Source: Treponema sp.
GTDB lineage: Bacteria; Spirochaetota; Spirochaetia; Treponematales; Treponemataceae
Length of the DNA: 9,126 nt
Direction: 5' to 3'
Assembly (NCBI GenBank): GCA_004554075.1
Contig: SFOB01000096.1
Coordinates: 1 to 9,126 of the forward strand
Position numbers and translations under genes: made by a program. The notes below the pieces were generated by a model that worked only from the letters and a program-made list of their open reading frames with translations, did not search any database and was not told the DNA's origin. Shown here piece after piece: positions 5,504 to 9,126 of this stretch (within the stretch, counting starts at the first letter, position 1; every line of letters begins with the position of its first letter).

Positions 5504-6450
5504 TTAAGATTGTTTTTGCAGGAAGCCCGGATGCGGCTCGTATAACACTGGAAGGTCTCTTTGAAGCTCAAAGCGCCTGTGATTTTCAGATTGCAGGTGT
5601 TCTGTCAAATCCGCCAACTGCTAAAGGTCGTCACAAGGATCTTATTCCAACACCTGTTGCTGCATATGCGGCAGAGAAGGGGATTCCGGTTTTTACACCA
5701 GAGCATCTGGATGGCGCTGCACGTGAGGCAATCAGCCCGCTTGGTGCAGACCTTCTGGTAAGCTTTGCTTATGGTCATATTTTCGGACCAAAGTTTTTAG
5801 CTCTTTTCCCTATGGGGGGAATCAATCTTCATCCATCGCTTTTGCCAAAATACCGTGGCTGCACACCTGTTCCTGCAGCAATCTTAAATCGTGATACAGA
5901 AACTGCCGTAACAGTACAGTCTCTCAGCCTTAAAATGGACGAAGGTGATATTCTTGCCCAGACTCATGTTGATCTTAATGGCACAGAGACTACAGAATCT
6001 CTTTTGAATTATTCAGCAGAAGAAGGTTCCCGTCTTATCTGCGATCTTATAAAAGAAACTGCAGCCGGCAGAAAACTTCCTGCCGGTACTCCACAGTCTG
6101 GAGAAGCCTCTTATACAGGAATCATTACAAAGGACGATGCAAAAATTGACTGGAGCGAACCTGCTTCTGTAATTGAAGCAAAAATCCGTGCCTACTATCC
6201 GGAGCCTGGCTGCTGGTGTATGGAAAACGGGGCTCCGCTTAGAATCCTTGAAGCTAAAATTCTTGAAGGTCAGCCAGGAAATGAGGATGCAGGAAAAGTT
6301 CTGGATTTTTCAAAAGCTGATGGCATACTTGTTCAGACAGGAAATGGCCTTTTAGCAATCAGAAAACTTCAGCGTCAGGGAAAGAATATAATGGATTATA
6401 AAAGTTTTATGAATGGTGCGAGAAATTTTCTTGGTACCGTGCTACAATAG
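5500..6450 (+). CDS. fmt: Methionyl-tRNA formyltransferase
   Basis: Transfers formyl from 10-formyltetrahydrofolate to initiator Met-tRNA, needed to start translation. The N-terminal formyltransferase fold covers about residues 1-190: the opening IVFAGSPDAA, a KGRHKDLIPTPV loop (where E. coli has the tRNA-binding GRGKKL segment), and the catalytic set N109, H111 and D150, matching E. coli N106, H108 and D144. SLLPKYRG follows at 113-120. The C-terminal tRNA-binding domain covers about 205-316, and the 316-residue length is typical. ATG 5500 overlaps the def stop as ATGA, with AAAGG at 5491-5495 as ribosome-binding site. NPP stands where QPD is usual near residues 37-39, which is minor. Confidence 0.94.
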   Translation: MIKIVFAGSPDAARITLEGLFEAQSACDFQIAGVLSNPPTAKGRHKDLIPTPVAAYAAEKGIPVFTPEHLDGAAREAISPLGADLLVSFAYGHIFGPKFLALFPMGGINLHPSLLPKYRGCTPVPAAILNRDTETAVTVQSLSLKMDEGDILAQTHVDLNGTETTESLLNYSAEEGSRLICDLIKETAAGRKLPAGTPQSGEASYTGIITKDDAKIDWSEPASVIEAKIRAYYPEPGCWCMENGAPLRILEAKILEGQPGNEDAGKVLDFSKADGILVQTGNGLLAIRKLQRQGKNIMDYKSFMNGARNFLGTVLQ

Positions 6451-6480
6451 AAAAATCAGGTTTTATATATAGAGGATAAT

Positions 6481-7572
6481 ATGGACGATTACAAAGATTA
6501 CGAAATTGAAAAGGAAAACGAATCTGGAACTTCAAAAATCAAAAATATCTTTAAGAATAAAAAGAAGCCAAATCTTACAGTAAAGTTTTCTGAATCTTAC
6601 GAAAAATTTCAAACAAGCATTCCTGCTTTTCTTGGAATCTGTCTTTGCGCTTTTGCCCTTATGTGCTTTGCCGCATTTGCCATTTTCTTTATGAACGTTC
6701 AGGGACCGGAAAAAGTTCTTGTTCCAAATGTTATCGGGAAAAATCTTGAAGATGCCCTGCTTGAAATGCAGGTAAAAGAGCTTTATCCAAAAATCAGCCT
6801 CCGTTATTCAGACATACCTGGTGATGAGGGAACTATCCTTGATCAGTCTCCAGATGCCGGCGCAATCGTAAAAGGCTACAGCCGTGTTTCACTTGTTGTT
6901 AGCCGCGGTGTAATTGTAGACAAGGTTGATGAATATACAGGCATGAATATTGAAGATCTTCGCATGAAGCTTCAGACTCTTTTTGCCGGCCAGACAAAGC
7001 CTCTTATCGTTCTTGCAGAACCTGAGTATAAGCCGGATGCATCTGATGCGGGTACTATTCTTGAACAGGATCCTCCTGCAGGTACAAAGATTTCTGAACC
7101 TGTTACAGTTCAGCTTGTAGTAAGCCGTGGTCCAAATTACGAAAACACAAAGGCTCCATATCTTATTGGTCAGAGTGTAAATGACCTTCTTCAGACAATT
7201 ACACGAAGCAAGCTTGTATTTGATATTACATATCATAAGGCTTCTGGTGATGAAAAGCCAGGTACTGTTGTAGACCAGCAGGCCTTTGATGATGAGTTTG
7301 TTCCAAATTACACCCGCGTTACTCTTGAAATGGCTCTTCCATCTGGTGAATATAATGACAATATGTACGGAATCTATGAAGCAAAGGTTCCAGATTATCC
7401 ATATCCGGTTCCAATGAAGATTGAAGCATACCCTGCAGAAGGTAATTCATATACTCTGCTCAGCTTTAGTCATCCGGGTGGAAATGTAACTGTACCATAC
7501 GCAGTTCCTAAGGGAACTACACTTGAGCTTACTGTAGTAAATAAGGTAGTTTCTAAAAAGACTATAAACTAG
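6481..7572 (+). CDS. Single-pass membrane protein with three PASTA domains, no kinase
   Basis: 363 residues. A charged, Lys-rich cytoplasmic N-terminus of about 48 residues is followed by one hydrophobic segment (about 49-72), giving a type II protein with most of its length in the periplasm. Three PASTA repeats follow at about 79-143, 147-216 and 224-287; the first two end in the typical VSLVVSRG / VQLVVSRG strand and carry GTIL.Q.P.AG motifs. The third is more diverged, ending VTLEMALPSG. Residues about 295-356 form a further beta-rich C-terminal region that I do not recognise. PASTA domains are known from Ser/Thr kinases and penicillin-binding proteins, where they sense or bind peptidoglycan. 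Neither a kinase nor a transpeptidase domain is present here, so a scaffold or wall-sensing role is inferred. AGAGGA at 6471-6476 is the ribosome-binding site, four bases before ATG. Confidence 0.87.
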   Translation: MDDYKDYEIEKENESGTSKIKNIFKNKKKPNLTVKFSESYEKFQTSIPAFLGICLCAFALMCFAAFAIFFMNVQGPEKVLVPNVIGKNLEDALLEMQVKELYPKISLRYSDIPGDEGTILDQSPDAGAIVKGYSRVSLVVSRGVIVDKVDEYTGMNIEDLRMKLQTLFAGQTKPLIVLAEPEYKPDASDAGTILEQDPPAGTKISEPVTVQLVVSRGPNYENTKAPYLIGQSVNDLLQTITRSKLVFDITYHKASGDEKPGTVVDQQAFDDEFVPNYTRVTLEMALPSGEYNDNMYGIYEAKVPDYPYPVPMKIEAYPAEGNSYTLLSFSHPGGNVTVPYAVPKGTTLELTVVNKVVSKKTIN

Positions 7573-7582
7573 GAATTAAAAA

Positions 7583-9085
7583 ATGAATCAGCCGCTGATA
7601 TGTATGACGCTTACAGGCAAGACTCTTGATGAAGATCTTAAGCTTGTAAAAAAGTATGAAAAATATATTGATTTAGTAGAGCTGCGGGTTGACCATCTTA
7701 ATGAAGATGAGCAGCTTAATGCCCGCCGCTTTCCTGCCATGATATATCAGCCTTGTATTCTTACTATCCGCCGTGATATTGACGGTGGTCAGTTTACCGG
7801 CGGCGACTTTGCCCGTACAAATCTTTTTGCCCGTGCCCTTGCTTTTGCAAATCCTGATAAATCAAAGAACTTTGCCTTTGTAGATTTTGAAGAGGACTTT
7901 CATATTCCAAGCATTCAGGATGCGGCTATGGCCTTTGGTGTTCGTATTATCCGAAGCTGCCATAGTATGAACGAGCCTATTTTGAATATCCGTGAGCGCT
8001 GTGATATTATGCGCAAAACCGGTTACGAGATTCCGAAAATTGCTTTTATGCCGAATTCACTTTCTGATGTATTGAATCTTTTGAAAGAAGGTGAGGCAAT
8101 GACACAGTACGAGCATATTCTCTGTGCAATGGGACCATCTGGTTTTCCTTCTCGTGTTCTTGCCAGCCGTACAAACTCATTCCTTACATACGTTTCACCA
8201 GAAGAAGTAATTCAAAATACAAAAGCAATTGGTCATATAGATCCTGTTACGATAAATGAAATGTATCATTTTAAGTCTATTAATCAGGATACAAAACTTT
8301 TTGGAATTGCCGGCTGGCCGCTGCTTAAAACTTCAAGTCCTGAGATTCATAATAAAGGTTTTGCTGCAAAAAAACTTAATGCAGTTTACATTCCTTTCCG
8401 TTCTCAGCTGATTTCTGATACCTTGTCTTTCTGCGAGGGGGCTGGAGTAAAAGGTCTTTCTGTTACCGTTCCTCATAAAGAATCTGTAATGTACTACATT
8501 CATGAGCAGTCGCCGGAGGTTGCTCAGATAGGCGCATGTAATACTCTTGTAAGAAAGAATAATAAATGGCTTGGCTATAATACAGATGCTCCAGGCTTCC
8601 GCCGCGCTCTTGAAGAGTTCCTTGGACCAGTAAAGATTAAGCATAAGAAGGTTGCTGTAATTGGTGCCGGTGGAGCTGCAAAGGCTATTGTTTATGTATT
8701 GAAGCAGATGGGTGCCCGGGTTTGTATTTTCAATCGTACTATTGAAACTGCTGCCCAGCTTGCAGAAAAATATGGCTTTAATTACTGTCAGCTTGACCCT
8801 CATTGCATTTCTAAGCTTGATGAATATTCAACTCTTATTGTACAGACTACATCTGTTGGTATGAATGCAGAAGGTCCTGCAAGCAGCGAAAATGATCCGA
8901 TTTATTTTTATGATTTCCGCGGTAATGAGCTGCTATTTGATATTGTTTACGAGCCTTCTACAACTCCGGTTATGAGAAGGGCTACTCTTGCAGGCTGCCG
9001 TGTCTGCAATGGTTATAAAATGCTTGAATATCAGGCCTATGAACAGTTTAAGCTGTTTACAGGTCAGAATTACGAAGCGGAATAG
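7583..9085 (+). CDS. aroDE: Bifunctional type I 3-dehydroquinate dehydratase / shikimate dehydrogenase
   Basis: Two consecutive shikimate-pathway enzymes in one 500-residue cytoplasmic protein. AroD domain, about 1-230: VELRVD at 32-37 (E33, R35), catalytic H127 in SCHSM, and Schiff-base K152 in PKIAF, matching Salmonella H143 and K170. D67 occupies the E86 position, and the SAPGQ loop is replaced by KAIGH (214-218). The linker (YHFKSI, then DTKLFGIAG) resembles that of plant fused enzymes. AroE domain, about 238-500: TSSP (250-253), catalytic K299 in VTVPHK and D335 in NTD, N320 in ACNT, the GAGGAAKAI nucleotide loop (361-369), NRT (384-386) that favours NADP, TSVGM (422-426) and Q484. The start ATG 7583 has AGGA at 7571-7574, partly inside the previous stop codon. 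It is the last operon gene seen. Confidence 0.93.
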   Translation: MNQPLICMTLTGKTLDEDLKLVKKYEKYIDLVELRVDHLNEDEQLNARRFPAMIYQPCILTIRRDIDGGQFTGGDFARTNLFARALAFANPDKSKNFAFVDFEEDFHIPSIQDAAMAFGVRIIRSCHSMNEPILNIRERCDIMRKTGYEIPKIAFMPNSLSDVLNLLKEGEAMTQYEHILCAMGPSGFPSRVLASRTNSFLTYVSPEEVIQNTKAIGHIDPVTINEMYHFKSINQDTKLFGIAGWPLLKTSSPEIHNKGFAAKKLNAVYIPFRSQLISDTLSFCEGAGVKGLSVTVPHKESVMYYIHEQSPEVAQIGACNTLVRKNNKWLGYNTDAPGFRRALEEFLGPVKIKHKKVAVIGAGGAAKAIVYVLKQMGARVCIFNRTIETAAQLAEKYGFNYCQLDPHCISKLDEYSTLIVQTTSVGMNAEGPASSENDPIYFYDFRGNELLFDIVYEPSTTPVMRRATLAGCRVCNGYKMLEYQAYEQFKLFTGQNYEAE

Positions 9086-9126
9086 ATGCTGAAACAAGTT
9101 CAGCGTGACAGTATGACATGTCACCC
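9084..9126. repeat. Palindromic intergenic repeat after aroDE, cut by the window end
   Basis: GCTGAA (9088-9093) and TTCAGC (9099-9104) form a hairpin around ACAAG; A-T and T-G pairs can extend it. It is followed by a second inverted repeat, GTGACA (9105-9110) with TGTCAC (9119-9124), which includes the perfect palindrome TGACATGTCA (9114-9123). The core TGAAACAAGTTCA next to TGACA resembles a dispersed repeat I recall from intergenic regions of many bacterial genomes, often placed right after stop codons. No T-run follows, so it is not a classical terminator. The right-hand extent is unknown. Confidence 0.6.

Noticed and set aside
6451..6480. Separate promoter or terminator between fmt and the PASTA gene (TATATA and TACAAT nearby).
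   Set aside because: No -35 at proper spacing and no stem-loop; only a ribosome-binding site is convincing.
6481..6498. MDDYKD at the PASTA protein N-terminus, similar to part of the FLAG tag.
   Set aside because: Only a short chance match; the surrounding DNA is natural in codon use and no vector sequence is present.
8333..8803. Minus-strand 156-residue reading frame inside aroDE.
   Set aside because: Shadow of the AroE domain, which has all catalytic residues in the plus frame.

Overview
This is an ordinary-looking chromosomal stretch of a free-living or gut/rumen spirochaete, most likely Treponema-like. That assignment is inference. It rests on a type I 3-dehydroquinate dehydratase fused to shikimate dehydrogenase, a def-fmt pair followed by a membrane PASTA protein with no kinase domain, a HisA-HisI-HisE fusion, the codon style, and a SGNH acetyl-esterase of the kind used on plant hemicellulose. 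No mobile element, CRISPR array, rRNA or tRNA was found.

Left part (1-2002): the 3' part of a carbohydrate esterase family 2-like SGNH hydrolase, open at the left edge, runs rightward. It meets a leftward LacI-family repressor. The two coding regions overlap by six bases, and the esterase's intrinsic terminator lies inside the 3' coding end of the repressor gene.

Intergenic part (2003-2263, 261 bases): AT-rich, with a LacI-type palindrome, a second palindrome beside it, and a strong rightward intrinsic terminator that has no rightward gene upstream of it. The terminator loop contains only pyrimidines and includes a 9-base match to the 3' tail of 16S rRNA (CCTCCTTTC). I read this as a candidate small regulatory RNA, or less likely a leader/attenuator. 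A -10-like hexamer after it could drive the next operon.

Right part (2264-9085): six rightward genes packed as one probable operon. They are hisA-hisIE (steps 2, 3 and 4 of histidine synthesis in one protein), hisD (the last two steps), def and fmt (removing and adding the formyl group on initiator methionine), a PASTA-domain membrane protein, and aroDE (shikimate pathway steps 3 and 4). Gaps are 4, -4, -4, 30 and 10 bases, with ATGA overlaps at hisD/def and def/fmt. The operon mixes amino-acid synthesis, translation initiation and a cell-envelope protein.

Right edge (9084-9126): immediately after aroDE lies a short inverted repeat that resembles a dispersed intergenic palindromic repeat. 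It is cut by the window end.
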